The notes: generated by a model not told the origin, from the letters alone. Counted from the first letter of the stretch, positions 16,904-26,325 are shown. The stretch: DNA of 64,000 bases from Bacillota bacterium (GCA_023423045.1 JAFAGA010000011.1:1-64000), one strand, 5' to 3'. Numbers and translations are program-made.

Positions 16904-17398
16904 CTATAGGGCATTATGGCAGACGGCAGCAACGCGGTTCAGCGGAATATCACAGACGGAGCCGGCAACAGAACCGCCGGGTTGATTGGAACCCCCTCGG
17001 CAGGGACCTCCCCCTCCTCCTCCGATTCCTCCCGGTCCTTTGCCTGGACAGAGATCGGAAATATCGCCGCAAACACTCTCGGAAAGAGGGTTTGCAGGAG
17101 CTGCACCCTGTTCTGTCACAAGGCGCAGACAGGATTGGTTCACCGATAAGAGAATACCGGTAAAACCACAGCCGGAGGCGCCGCCGCTGGTAGTAAATAC
17201 GGTAACGTTTTCCCCGACATATCTTCTCAGGTTCTCAACAAAGTTGGGATTCCGGTTTTGGTTACCGGAATTGTTACCGCTATTGTTACCGCCATTGCAG
17301 TTGCCGGAATTAAAGCCGCTGGAGTTAAAGCCGTTGGAGTTAAAAGCGTTAGAATTGCGGCTGCCGGAATTGCAGCCGTTATTCGATATGCATGACAT
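16904..17398 (-). CDS. Asn/Gly/Ser-rich small protein, possible spore-surface protein
   Basis: 164 residues from the ATG that follows AAAGGAG (an earlier in-frame ATG at 17416 lacks a site). Residues about 1-50 are a low-complexity tract of NS, SGFNS and GNNSG repeats; residues about 55-100 'LRRYVGENVTVFTTSGGASGCGFTG' form a likely small beta-barrel; a Gly run (about 125-135) precedes the tail 'GSVCDIPLNRVAAVCHNAL'. It is a paralogue of the next upstream gene, which shares the TVxIFxTxGGxSGCGFTG and SxCDIPxNxxxxxCHNA motifs. Composition and Cys content recall spore coat or exosporium proteins of Clostridia, but function is unproven. Confidence 0.72.
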   Translation of the reverse strand: MSCISNNGCNSGSRNSNAFNSNGFNSSGFNSGNCNGGNNSGNNSGNQNRNPNFVENLRRYVGENVTVFTTSGGASGCGFTGILLSVNQSCLRLVTEQGAAPANPLSESVCGDISDLCPGKGPGGIGGGGGGPCRGGSNQPGGSVAGSVCDIPLNRVAAVCHNAL

Positions 17399-17452
17399 AA
17401 TTATTTCTCCTTTCAAATCATCTTATATTATCATCAGGTCGACCTATCCCGG

Positions 17453-17731
17453 CTAAATTGCATTGTGGCAGAAACTGGCGATCATATTAACAGGGATATC
17501 GCAGATGGAGCCAATCCGGTAGACACAGTCGTCATTATTGCAGTTTTCTCTCCGGCCGTACATCGAATCGCATGGGTTAGACGGCGAGAGCCCGGCCCGG
17601 TTTACTAAGGTTACATATTGTGGGCTTACAAAGACCAGCACACCTGTAAAGCCGCATCCGGAAACACCGCCGCCGGTTATAAATATGGTTACGGTCTGAC
17701 CGATACAGCGGTACAGCTCTTCCATACACAT
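17453..17731 (-). CDS. Cys-rich small protein, paralogue of the downstream gene
   Basis: A 92-residue protein comprising the core and tail of its larger neighbour without the Asn/Gly-rich N-terminal region: 'GQTVTIFITGGGVSGCGFTGVLVFV' and 'GSICDIPVNMIASFCHNAI'. It has eight cysteines. AAGGAGG precedes the ATG. The 54-base gap and shared direction suggest cotranscription. Likely a spore-surface or other structural role; inference. Confidence 0.72.
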   Translation of the reverse strand: MCMEELYRCIGQTVTIFITGGGVSGCGFTGVLVFVSPQYVTLVNRAGLSPSNPCDSMYGRRENCNNDDCVYRIGSICDIPVNMIASFCHNAI

Positions 17732-17892
17732 AATAATTCCTCCTTAAATTGTCTTTTAGATTCGTGGGATTTCCTCCGAATTCTACTATATCTTATGCAG
17801 CAAAAATTGAAATGCGACAAAATAAGATAAAATAAATGGTATGTCGATTTGCTTCGGCGGGATATGCACCTATGCTTTTGTGTTGCCGGGGA

Positions 17893-17921
17893 TTGATTGC
17901 AAGTCCTAATTGGATTATAAT
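17893..17921 (+). promoter_or_regulatory. Promoter of the 5'-nucleotidase gene
   Basis: TTGATT (17893-17898) and TATAAT (17916-17921) with a 17-bp spacer, about 75 bases before the start codon. Confidence 0.65.
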
Positions 17922-17996
17922 GGAAATGTAGGTTTCCATAAGTAACAGTTACCTGATTTCCTTTAAAATTTCTTTATCAAAGAGAGGCGGTTGATT

Positions 17997-19790
17997 ATGA
18001 AGCGTTTTAAGAATGTAATTGCATTGTTGCTGACAATGGTACTTGTTCTTGCACCATTTACCACGGCAGCTGCGGGCTTGCTACCTTCGGAGGGCGTCAG
18101 CTTAAGCGGCTACACGGTAATCCTGCATACGAATGATACCCACGGGCGCGCCGTTCCCAACAGTGACAGCGGCTATATGGGCTTTACCGCGGTCAGTGCT
18201 TTAAAGCAGAGCTATGAGAAGGCCGGAGCGGAGGTAATCCTTTTGGATGCGGGAGATACTCTGCACGGGCTCCCTTTTGCCAACCTGGTAAAAGGTGAGA
18301 GCATCGTGGCTTTAATGAACCTGGCCGGATATGATGCAATGACTCCGGGAAATCATGATTTTAACTATGGTACTGATACATTGCTCACTTTGGCCAAATC
18401 AATGAAGTTCTCGCTGCTTTCCTCCAATGTCACCAATAAGGCGAATGGGGGAGATACGTTCAAGGATCACATCATATTGCAGAAAAACGGGGTGAGATAT
18501 GGTATTTTCGGCCTGTCCACTCCCGAGACAGCCTACAAGACCAATCCGAATAATGTGACGGCAGTTGAGTTCGGCAACCCGATTGAAGCTGCAAAGAAAG
18601 AAGTCGAGGAATTGAAAGCGAAAGGGGCGGACTTTATCATTGCTCTTGCACATCTGGGTACGGACGAGAGCAGTGAATTTACTTCCACGGATATCGCCGA
18701 ACAGGTGACGGATATCGATTTAATTGTGGACGGTCATAGCCATTCGGTTTATGAGGAAGGGCTTAAGGTGAAGGATACCGTGATTGTAAGCACCGGAGAT
18801 TACATCCGCAATATTGGGGTAGTCATGATAGACAGCCAGGGTAATATGGGTGCGGATCTGATCAAGGCCTCGGAGTTCACAGGAAACGATCCTGCGGTTG
18901 ATGCCCTGGCAGCAACTTATCTCGCAGGCCAGGAGGAATTGCTTGCGAAAGTGGTGGGCAGGACTGCTTTGGAGTTGGACGGCGTAAGAGAGCATGTAAG
19001 GGCAAAGGAGACGAACCTGGGCAATCTTACGGCGGATGCAATGCGCTATGTGACGGGTGCGGATGTTGCCTTCACCAATGGCGGAGGAATCCGGGCGACG
19101 ATTCCGGCGGGAGAAATTACACGTAAGCACATTATAACCGTGTTCCCTTTCGGTAATTATGTTGTTACAAAGCAGATTACAGGAGAAGCCCTGTTGCTTG
19201 CGCTGGAGCATGGAGCAAGTGCCTATCCGGAGACACTGGGGGCATTCCTTCAGGTATCGGGTGTCACCTTTGCCATTGATCCTTCCAAGCCTGCGGGAAA
19301 CAGAGTTCACGATGCCAAGGTGAATGGAATTGCACTCGATCCCAAGGGACAATATCTGATTGCGACGAATGATTTTGTGGTCGCCGGCGGTGACGGATAT
19401 ACCATGCTGGCAGAATTCCCCATAGTAAATGAATATGATGCGCTTGAAAATGTGATTGAAGAGTATCTGATTGCCAAGGGAGAAATAAAAACAGGACTGG
19501 AGAATCGTATCAGAGTACTGGAGGCTGCGGCAGAAGCAACGGAAGCTGCCGGGGAGCAGGCAGAGAAAACGGAAGAGGCAGTGAAGGATAAAGCACCGGT
19601 TAAGGAACCGGAGAAAGCCCTCGATTATACCGTCTATGTTGTAAAGCGCGGTGATTATCTGATAAAAATCGCAAGGGAGCAGTTAGATAAGGAAAGCCAG
19701 TGGAAATTAATTTATGAATGGAATAAGGATGTTATCAAAAATCCGGATAAGATTTATATCGGTCAAAAGATTAAGCTCCGCACAAAATAA
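17997..19790 (+). CDS. Secreted 5'-nucleotidase / cyclic-nucleotide phosphodiesterase with LysM
   Basis: A 597-residue exported enzyme that releases phosphate from extracellular nucleotides. A signal peptide (about 1-27) is followed by a calcineurin-like metallophosphatase domain with 'HTNDTHGR', 'LDAGDTLHG', 'GNHDFNYG' and 'VDGHSHS' metal-binding motifs. The 5'-nucleotidase C-terminal domain follows, with 'NLTADAMRY', 'FTNGGGIRA' and 'FPFGNYV'; then an Ala/Glu/Lys linker and a C-terminal LysM domain ('YVVKRGDYLIKIAREQL'...'IYIGQKIKL') that should hold it on peptidoglycan. ATG 17997 sits six bases after AGAGGCGG; TTG 17991 is too close. Confidence 0.92.
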   Translation: MKRFKNVIALLLTMVLVLAPFTTAAAGLLPSEGVSLSGYTVILHTNDTHGRAVPNSDSGYMGFTAVSALKQSYEKAGAEVILLDAGDTLHGLPFANLVKGESIVALMNLAGYDAMTPGNHDFNYGTDTLLTLAKSMKFSLLSSNVTNKANGGDTFKDHIILQKNGVRYGIFGLSTPETAYKTNPNNVTAVEFGNPIEAAKKEVEELKAKGADFIIALAHLGTDESSEFTSTDIAEQVTDIDLIVDGHSHSVYEEGLKVKDTVIVSTGDYIRNIGVVMIDSQGNMGADLIKASEFTGNDPAVDALAATYLAGQEELLAKVVGRTALELDGVREHVRAKETNLGNLTADAMRYVTGADVAFTNGGGIRATIPAGEITRKHIITVFPFGNYVVTKQITGEALLLALEHGASAYPETLGAFLQVSGVTFAIDPSKPAGNRVHDAKVNGIALDPKGQYLIATNDFVVAGGDGYTMLAEFPIVNEYDALENVIEEYLIAKGEIKTGLENRIRVLEAAAEATEAAGEQAEKTEEAVKDKAPVKEPEKALDYTVYVVKRGDYLIKIAREQLDKESQWKLIYEWNKDVIKNPDKIYIGQKIKLRTK

Positions 19791-19830
19791 GGAATGGAGA
19801 AGTCTTTGAGCGTAAATAGATAATGGTCAG

Positions 19831-19875
19831 AAAAGGTATCCTTATGCCGGGCAGGCGTAAGGATGCCTTTTTCTT
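19831..19875 (+). terminator. Terminator of the 5'-nucleotidase gene
   Basis: A 14-bp stem with two G-U pairs (GGTATCCTTATGCC with GGCGTAAGGATGCC) followed by TTTTTCTT. Confidence 0.88.
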
Positions 19876-20150
19876 AATACATGATTCAAAAGTGCCTGCG
19901 AAGCTGGTGGTTTGGAATATAAGAATGGCCCGCAAAGCATGCCGCTCGTCGTTGTTTGTGCAGCGATAAATAGCATAATAAAAACGTTTCGAGGATTTTG
20001 AGAAGATGGAAATTTCTTAAAAATGGAAACAAGTACATAATACAACAGGATTTAAGACAAAAATAAAGTAAAAATAATAACTTTTTTATAAATATTAGAA
20101 ATAATATGTTTAAAATGCCTAAAACACTTAGGATAAAAATGTTTTTATCA

Positions 20151-20179
20151 TTGATATCCTATGAATTCTGTTATATAAT
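20151..20179 (+). promoter_or_regulatory. Promoter of the lacI / beta-glucan operon
   Basis: TTGATA (20151-20156) and TATAAT (20174-20179) with a 17-bp spacer. The expected start is near G20186, leaving an unusually long leader of about 230 bases before the LacI start codon. The AT-rich 200 bases upstream contain nothing else that I can identify. Confidence 0.75.
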
Positions 20180-20185
20180 AAAAAT

Positions 20186-20345
20186 GCGAGTTAAGCTTGT
20201 GTTGTAAAGTAGGTGAAACCACGGGGGGTATAAACCGAAATAAATAATGCCATCATTAGGCCGGCAGGCACGATACGGAGTCCGGAGGGATTCCCGAAGT
20301 GCATGCCGGACGAAGATGATGGCGAGCTTGCAGATGGGTAATTTG
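20186..20345 (+). ncRNA. Long structured 5' leader of unknown class
   Basis: The first 150 bases of the predicted transcript fold into nested helices: an outer helix AAGCTTG (20193-20199) with CGAGCTT (20323-20329); a perfect 8-bp helix GCCATCAT/ATGATGGC (20249-20256 with 20316-20323); an 11-position helix (20261-20271 with 20299-20309, one mismatch); and an apical GGGA-TT-CCC stem. A GGTGAAACC segment and a G6 run lie in the 5' part. It does not match the riboswitch classes I know. It may be a cis-regulator of the sugar operon. Confidence 0.5.
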
Positions 20346-20413
20346 GGCTTTTGCCTTATGAGGGAGCATATGTCCATTGGGGCATGAATAGGAGAATGTC
20401 AGGAGAGAGACCG

Positions 20414-21412
20414 ATGGTAACAATCAAAGATGTGGCAAAGGAAGCCGGAGTAGCAATCTCAACCGTATCGAATGTGCTGAACAATGTAGATATTGTCAGT
20501 GACGAGAAGAAGCAGAGGGTATTGGCTGCGGTAGAGAAGCTGAAATATGTGCCGAATATGAATGCTAAGTTTTTAAAATCCAATAAAAAGAACACCATCG
20601 GGTTGTTTCTTACCAGTATACAGGGCGATTTTTACCGGATGTTGATCCAGGCGGTTCATATTCAATGTAAACAGAAGGGGTACATGCTTAATATCTACAT
20701 CAGCAACGAGAATACCAGTGATGAGATTTACAGCATGATCATTTCCTCCGGAGTAGAGGGGGCGATTGTTCTGAATGAGCGCCTTCATAATGAATATGTG
20801 GAGCGAATCGCTATCACCGGAATGCCGATTGTATTTATTGACAGGGAATATGCAGGAAAGCGGATGTCCAGTGTAATAATCAACAATTACGAGGGAGCCG
20901 CTCTTGCCGTGGAATATCTGATCAAGCAGGGACACCGGCGTATCGGATATATTCACGGGATCGATAATTTTGATGATAAGGCCAGATACGGGGCGTATGT
21001 AAATATTATGGAGAAGTATGGTCTTCCCATTGAGGAAAATTTACTTCTGCAGGGGTATTTTGAGGAGGCGGTTGCCTACAGCGAGATGCGTGTTTTGCTT
21101 CTTAAGGGGATCCCGCTGCCGGATGCGTTTTTCTGTGCCAATGACGAGATGGCCTGGGGCTGTATTCGGGCCCTGTCGGAGGGCGGTTACAGGGTGCCGG
21201 AGGATGTGTGTGTTATCGGTTTTGATGATATTATGCTGTCTTCCTATTATAATCCGGCATTGACCACCATCCACAGCCCGGTGACCGAACTGGGCAATGT
21301 AAGCGCCAACGAGCTGCTGCGCCTTATAGAGCGGGGAGAGAGCTGTGAAGGAAGAGTCACAAGACTGCTGCCCAGCCTGGTAGTCAGGGATACCTGCAAG
21401 GTCAGGATCTAA
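20414..21412 (+). CDS. LacI-family transcriptional regulator of the beta-glucan locus
   Basis: A 332-residue LacI repressor with HTH 'TIKDVAKEAGVAISTVSNVLNN' and an effector domain with 'GHRRIGYIHG', 'FFCANDEMAWG' and 'VCVIGFDDI'. ATG 20414 follows AGGAGAGAGA; the open frame extends upstream to 20351 without a site. It is the first gene behind the structured leader and reads in the same direction as the glucan genes, 171 bases before the first, with no terminator or promoter seen between, so it may be cotranscribed with them. Effector is presumably a beta-glucooligosaccharide. Confidence 0.9.
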   Translation: MVTIKDVAKEAGVAISTVSNVLNNVDIVSDEKKQRVLAAVEKLKYVPNMNAKFLKSNKKNTIGLFLTSIQGDFYRMLIQAVHIQCKQKGYMLNIYISNENTSDEIYSMIISSGVEGAIVLNERLHNEYVERIAITGMPIVFIDREYAGKRMSSVIINNYEGAALAVEYLIKQGHRRIGYIHGIDNFDDKARYGAYVNIMEKYGLPIEENLLLQGYFEEAVAYSEMRVLLLKGIPLPDAFFCANDEMAWGCIRALSEGGYRVPEDVCVIGFDDIMLSSYYNPALTTIHSPVTELGNVSANELLRLIERGESCEGRVTRLLPSLVVRDTCKVRI

Positions 21413-21555
21413 GGAACGGAAGTTATGGCGAACGATATGATAAGAATCAAGGGTGCTACATGCGGAAGGTATCCCTGCTTATCTGCTCTATTTCAGGCAG
21501 GTGCATCTTCCATATGCAAGGCCCTTGCTTAACATAATGCATCATTAATTTATGG

Positions 21556-21580
21556 GCCGCAGAGGCGGCAGACGGAGGTT
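21556..21580 (+). repeat. GCCGC-loop-GCGGC hairpin joined to an RBS (copy 1)
   Basis: GCCGC-AGAG-GCGGC is followed by AGAC and GGAGGTT, then ATG 21584. The same arrangement occurs before the GH30 gene and the iron-transporter ATPase gene. Confidence 0.6.
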
Positions 21581-21583
21581 GGA

Positions 21584-24500
21584 ATGAGCAGGTATCAATT
21601 AACAGGTGATGTATATAAAATATCGGGTTACGATGAGCTGCCGGCATTTTCGAGCTTTTTGCCCGGGCTGGCAGGGAAAAAGGGGATTCCCCTCTGGGTG
21701 TATTACACTAATCGTGGCCAAGGTATCAACAGCTTCGGCATTCACCATAAGAACAACGCTATCATGGAATTCAATCCTGCGAATACGGCGTATGAGAATA
21801 CTCCGGTCAAGGGGTATCGAACCTTTATCAAATGCAACGGACAGTTTTTTGAACCGTTTCGTGAATATAGCGGCAGAACAGAGAGAAACTTTTATATCCG
21901 CAAGAACAGCTTCTGGATTGAGGAAGAGAATCGGGAGCATGGACTGCGTATCCGGGTTAAGTATTTTGTATTGCCGGAGAATAGCATCGGCGCACTGGTG
22001 AGAAAGGTGGAGCTGGAGAATCTGGATCAGAAAGAAAAGCAGCTGGAGATCATCGACGGTTTGCCCAGGATTATTCCTTATGGCATTACCAACGGACAAT
22101 ATAAGGAGATGTCAAACCTCTTCAAGAGCTGGACAGAAATCAAGAATCTGGAGCAGAATGCCCCTTATTATTCCACGCGCGCATCCAGCGATGATTCGGC
22201 GGAGGTTTCGGAGATTGAGGGCGGCTACTATTATGTGGGTATCTGCGAAGGCAGGGTAATGCCGGTGATCTATGATGCGGAAGCAATCTTCGATTATGAT
22301 TCCTCCCTGGTGCAGCCGGTGTCCTTCCTGAAGCGTTCGATGGAGGAATTGCTGCAGACGAAGCAATGCTTTTATAATAAGGTACCCTGCGGCTTTACAC
22401 CCATAAGCTTTACCCTTGGAGCAGGAGAGAGCAAGCTGTTTTATTCCCTGACCGGTTTTGCCGGAGGCACGGAGCAGTTGAATTCCAAGCTGCAGGAGTT
22501 TTGCTCTGCAGATTTTATCGGGAAGAATGAGGCTATGGCAGAAGGGCTTGCAGATCAACTGACTGCAGATATCAGAACCCGGAGCGGGATGCCGGTGTTT
22601 GACCAGTATGTGGAGCAGAATTATCTGGATAATTTCCTTCGGGGAGGATATCCCTTTGTATTTGGAAAGGGTGGGAAGAAGTCGGTAGTGCATCTTTTCA
22701 GCCGCAAGCATGGCGATCCCGAGAGAGACTATAACTTCTTCTCCATTGCCGGAGAGTATTATTCCCAGGGGAACGGCAATTTCCGGGATGTGAATCAGAA
22801 CCGCAGAAATGATGTGTTTTTCCATAATGAGATCGGTGATTTTAATGTAAAGACCTTTTTTGAGTTAATTCAGATCGACGGCTTTAATCCGCTGGAAGTT
22901 CGCCCTTCCACCTTCCGGCTTAAGACGGAATGCCTGGAGGAGATAGAAGAGCTGCTGAGTAAAGTGGTTTCCCGGGAGAAGGTATCAGGGGACAACAGCG
23001 TTGCCAAGGATGATGGGGAACAGATCGGCAGGCTGTGGAAAATACTGAACAAGCCCTATACGCCGGGGCAGATATCCAACTGTATCGCCAGACATCATAT
23101 TCTGCTGAATTGTGACGAGGATGAGCTTTTGGAACAACTTCTTGCAGCCAGCAGTCAGAATATTGAAGCAGGTTTTGGTGAGGGATACTGGAGCGATCAC
23201 TGGGATTATAATATGGACCTGGTGGATAGCTATCTGTCCATCTTTCCTGAGAAAAAGCAGCAGCTTCTCTTTTGGGATCACAGCTACCGCTTCTATGACA
23301 GCCCTGGCAGAGTGCTTCCCCGCAGTGAGAAGTATGTGATTACCAAGAAGGACGAGGTAAGGCAATACGGAGCCCTGGTCCATGATGAGGAGAAGCTGAA
23401 GCAGGAGGGCTTTGACAGAAACGGCACCAATTGGCTGAAAACAGAACATGGAGAATATGCCCGCACTACTCTGATGGGGAAGATGATTACCCTGGCAATC
23501 AACAAATTCTCCTCCCTGGATCCCTATGGCATGGGTGTGGAGATGGAAGGCGGCAAGCCCGGTTGGAACGATGCGATGAACGGCCTGCCCGGCCTGTTTG
23601 GCAGCGGTATGTCGGAAACCCTGGAGCTAAGGCGTCTGATATCCTTTATCCATGCCAATATGGCTCTGGAAGAGGAGCTGGAGCTGCCTGCACAAATCAG
23701 CAGTTTCCTGACCCGGACAGCACAGGCTCTGGAGACGGCAAGGGATAACCAATGGACGGACTATGACTACTGGGACAACGTGACGACACTTCGGGAGAAG
23801 TTCAGGGAACAGGTTCGCTTTGGGACGGATGGCAGCTATCTCAGGATGAAGACCGGAGAGCTGGAGAAGATCTTTGGCAGTTTCCTGGCCAAGTTGGAGG
23901 AAGGAATCCAGAAAGCCTGCGATTATGGGCATGGTATTATACCGACTTATTTTACATATCGTGCCGTTCGCTTTGAACCGGTTTTAGACGAAGAAGGGCA
24001 GCCGGTGATCAGCGGTTATGGCTTGCCCAAAGCCGTGGTAAAGGAATTCGAGGTACAGCCTCTGCCGGCATTTCTGGAGGGACCGGCAAAGCTGCTTCCT
24101 GCCCTTAAACTTAAGCCGGAGGCCAAAGAGCTGCACCGAAAAGTGCGTGAAAGCGAGCTGTATGACCGCAAGCTGGGAATGTACAAGACCAGTGTCCCCA
24201 TTGAACATATCTCCATGGAGAACGGGCGGATACGCGCGTTTACCCCCGGATGGCTGGAGAGGGAAAGCATCTTTCTTCATATGGAATATAAATATCTGCT
24301 TTCCCTGCTGCGCAGCGGTCTGTACGATGAGTTCTACCGGGAGATTCGTACTGGCATGGTGGTATTCCGTGATCCGGCACAGTACGGAAGAAGCATCCTT
24401 GAGAACTCCTCTTTCCTGGCTTCGAGCATGAATCCCAACGACAGTATCCACGGCAGGGGTTATGTGGCACGTCTGACCGGCTCTACGACAGAAGTGATCA

Positions 24501-24817
24501 GCATGTGGATTGAGATGTTTATGGGGGAGAGGATATTCACTTATGAGAATGAGGAACTGAGATTGCACTTTGCTCCCAGGCTGGCAGACTGGATGTTTGA
24601 TGAAAAAGGCTGCGCTGCCTTTACCCTTTTCTCCAGATGCAGGGTGACCTATCACAATCCAAGCCGTAAGGCTACCTTTGGCCCGGAGGCTTCGGCTGTC
24701 CATAAAATCGAATTGATTGATACCGGGGAAGTGATCCCGGGGGATTATGTATCCGGCAGCCAGGCGGAACAAATCCGCAGCGGTCAGATAAGGGAGATCG
24801 CCGTATACCTGGAATAA
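21584..24817 (+). CDS. Large beta-glucan oligosaccharide phosphorylase (GH94/GH149/GH161 type)
   Basis: A 1077-residue cytoplasmic phosphorylase. An N-terminal beta-sandwich region ('PLWVYYTNRGQGINSFG', 'EFNPANTAYENTP') precedes an (alpha/alpha)6 barrel with 'SRKHGDPERDYNFFSI', 'YSQGNGNFRDVNQNRRND' and 'GGKPGWNDAMNGLPG', where Asp663 is in the position of the general acid. The length (about 1,100, not the 800-900 of cellobiose or laminaribiose phosphorylases) fits oligosaccharide phosphorylases: beta-1,3 enzymes of GH149/GH161 or the beta-1,2 (SOGP) branch of GH94. The GH16 and laminaribiose-phosphorylase-like neighbours favour beta-1,3-glucans. It would yield glucose 1-phosphate without ATP cost. 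No signal peptide. Confidence 0.82.
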   Translation: MSRYQLTGDVYKISGYDELPAFSSFLPGLAGKKGIPLWVYYTNRGQGINSFGIHHKNNAIMEFNPANTAYENTPVKGYRTFIKCNGQFFEPFREYSGRTERNFYIRKNSFWIEEENREHGLRIRVKYFVLPENSIGALVRKVELENLDQKEKQLEIIDGLPRIIPYGITNGQYKEMSNLFKSWTEIKNLEQNAPYYSTRASSDDSAEVSEIEGGYYYVGICEGRVMPVIYDAEAIFDYDSSLVQPVSFLKRSMEELLQTKQCFYNKVPCGFTPISFTLGAGESKLFYSLTGFAGGTEQLNSKLQEFCSADFIGKNEAMAEGLADQLTADIRTRSGMPVFDQYVEQNYLDNFLRGGYPFVFGKGGKKSVVHLFSRKHGDPERDYNFFSIAGEYYSQGNGNFRDVNQNRRNDVFFHNEIGDFNVKTFFELIQIDGFNPLEVRPSTFRLKTECLEEIEELLSKVVSREKVSGDNSVAKDDGEQIGRLWKILNKPYTPGQISNCIARHHILLNCDEDELLEQLLAASSQNIEAGFGEGYWSDHWDYNMDLVDSYLSIFPEKKQQLLFWDHSYRFYDSPGRVLPRSEKYVITKKDEVRQYGALVHDEEKLKQEGFDRNGTNWLKTEHGEYARTTLMGKMITLAINKFSSLDPYGMGVEMEGGKPGWNDAMNGLPGLFGSGMSETLELRRLISFIHANMALEEELELPAQISSFLTRTAQALETARDNQWTDYDYWDNVTTLREKFREQVRFGTDGSYLRMKTGELEKIFGSFLAKLEEGIQKACDYGHGIIPTYFTYRAVRFEPVLDEEGQPVISGYGLPKAVVKEFEVQPLPAFLEGPAKLLPALKLKPEAKELHRKVRESELYDRKLGMYKTSVPIEHISMENGRIRAFTPGWLERESIFLHMEYKYLLSLLRSGLYDEFYREIRTGMVVFRDPAQYGRSILENSSFLASSMNPNDSIHGRGYVARLTGSTTEVISMWIEMFMGERIFTYENEELRLHFAPRLADWMFDEKGCAAFTLFSRCRVTYHNPSRKATFGPEASAVHKIELIDTGEVIPGDYVSGSQAEQIRSGQIREIAVYLE

Positions 24818-24821
24818 TGCA

Positions 24822-24847
24822 GCCGCGGGAGGCGGCAGATGGAGGTT
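24822..24847 (+). repeat. GCCGC-loop-GCGGC hairpin joined to an RBS (copy 2)
   Basis: GCCGC-GGGAG-GCGGC, then AGAT and GGAGGTT, seven bases before ATG 24854. It is closely similar to copy 1, although the flanking genes are unrelated. Confidence 0.6.
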
Positions 24848-24853
24848 AATGTG

Positions 24854-26182
24854 ATGAAGCTAATTACAACCTGTTATGAAAATCAAAAGAAAGAAGTCCT
24901 GGTGCAAAATTATGAAGCCGTGCCGGAGGTAAAATCGGTAGAGAGCCATGTGGTTAATCTCTATCCAGAGATGGAATATCAGACCTTTCTGGGCTTTGGC
25001 GGAGCGGTTACGGAAGCGGCGGGCTATGCCTTTTCGAAGCTTACCCCGGAGAATCAGGAGAAGGCCCTGGAGCTGTACTTTGGAAAAGAGGGGAACGGCT
25101 ATCACCTGATGAGAAGTCATATTGACAGCTGTGATTTTTCTCTTGGCATATATGCGGCAATGGATGATCCTGAGGATAGGGAGATGCAATCCATGAGACT
25201 GGACCGGGAAGAGCAGTATATTTTCCCTCTGCTCCGGGCGGCGCAGGAGAAGGCGGGAGAAGCCTTTGACCTGATGCTCAGTCCATGGTCACCGCCGGCC
25301 TTTATGAAAACAAACAGCAGCCGTACCCATGGGGGCAAATTAAAAGAAGAAGCCAGGGAAGCCTGGGCAGAGTATATCTGCAGATATCTGAAGGAATATG
25401 AGAGGAAGGGTTTTGCGGTAAACCGGCTGACGATTCAGAATGAACCGGCGGCGGTGCAAACCTGGGATTCCTGTATCTATACGGCGCAGGAGGAAAAGGT
25501 GTTCTTAAGGGACTTCCTGTATCCGGCTCTGATCCGTCACGGCCTGGGACATATTAAACTGAATGTCTGGGATCATAACAAGGAGCGCATGTATGAAAGG
25601 GCGAAGGAGATAATCGATGACGGGACCGATCACATGGTGGACGGAGTGGCCTTTCATTGGTACTCGGGAGACCATTTTGAAGCCATCAGCCTGACAAGTG
25701 AAGCGTTTCCCGGCAAAGAGCTGATTTTTTCCGAGGGTTGCGTGGAATACAGCAGATTCAGTGCAGATCAATTGAAGAATGCCCAGATGTACGCTCATGA
25801 TATTATGGGGAACCTGAATGCGGGTATGACCGGGTTCATTGACTGGAATATCTTCCTGGATGAAAAGGGAGGTCCGAATCATGTGGGAAATTATTGTGAT
25901 GCGCCTGTTATGGTTGATACCCGGACGGGAGAGCTGGATATAAAGCTGTCCTTTGACTATATCGGCCACTTTAGCAAATACATCAGACCCGGGGCAAAAC
26001 GGATCGGATTATCAAAGTATACCAGTGATCTGGAAGTGACAGCCTTCAAAAACTCCGGAGGCGACCTGGTGATGGTGGCGTTGAATCGAACGAAGGAAAA
26101 GCTTCCGGTGGTGATCCGCCTGGATGGACAGCTGATTGAGTTTGAATTGCCAGGCAGCGCCATTGCGACGGCTCGGATCTGA
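24854..26182 (+). CDS. GH30-family glycoside hydrolase
   Basis: A 442-residue retaining hydrolase: TIM barrel with 'FLGFGGAVTEAAGYAF' at the N-terminus, acid/base Glu197 in 'TIQNEPAA', and nucleophile Glu294 in 'IFSEGCVE'; the C-terminal about 60 residues form the beta-sandwich typical of GH30. ATG 24854 is set by GGAGGTT at 24841-24847; an in-frame ATG at 24839 lies before that site. GH30 includes beta-glucosidases and endo-beta-1,6-glucanases; with laminarin-type genes around it, a role in removing beta-1,6 branches or beta-glucosides is plausible. It lacks a signal peptide, so it acts on imported oligosaccharides. Confidence 0.88.
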   Translation: MKLITTCYENQKKEVLVQNYEAVPEVKSVESHVVNLYPEMEYQTFLGFGGAVTEAAGYAFSKLTPENQEKALELYFGKEGNGYHLMRSHIDSCDFSLGIYAAMDDPEDREMQSMRLDREEQYIFPLLRAAQEKAGEAFDLMLSPWSPPAFMKTNSSRTHGGKLKEEAREAWAEYICRYLKEYERKGFAVNRLTIQNEPAAVQTWDSCIYTAQEEKVFLRDFLYPALIRHGLGHIKLNVWDHNKERMYERAKEIIDDGTDHMVDGVAFHWYSGDHFEAISLTSEAFPGKELIFSEGCVEYSRFSADQLKNAQMYAHDIMGNLNAGMTGFIDWNIFLDEKGGPNHVGNYCDAPVMVDTRTGELDIKLSFDYIGHFSKYIRPGAKRIGLSKYTSDLEVTAFKNSGGDLVMVALNRTKEKLPVVIRLDGQLIEFELPGSAIATARI

Positions 26183-26325
26183 CTTTAAGCTGTTACGGTG
26201 TCGGCCTTTTGGCATCTTGTTCTAAGAAGGTAAGTCCGCACGTAACCTTGTAGTAGGAAGCAGAGTCGTATATAACCTGCCGATGGCAGTGGGATTGTCT
26301 GCGACAGACCGATGGGGGTATATGG

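Noticed and set aside
19982..19989. AAACGTTT as a LacI operator
   Set aside because: Only eight bases, 160 bases upstream of the promoter, with no extended symmetry.
20186..20345. Known riboswitch (cobalamin, TPP, lysine, SAM, c-di-GMP) in the lacI leader
   Set aside because: The B12 box, TPP core, lysine, SAM and GEMM core sequences are all missing; only the general presence of helices is similar.
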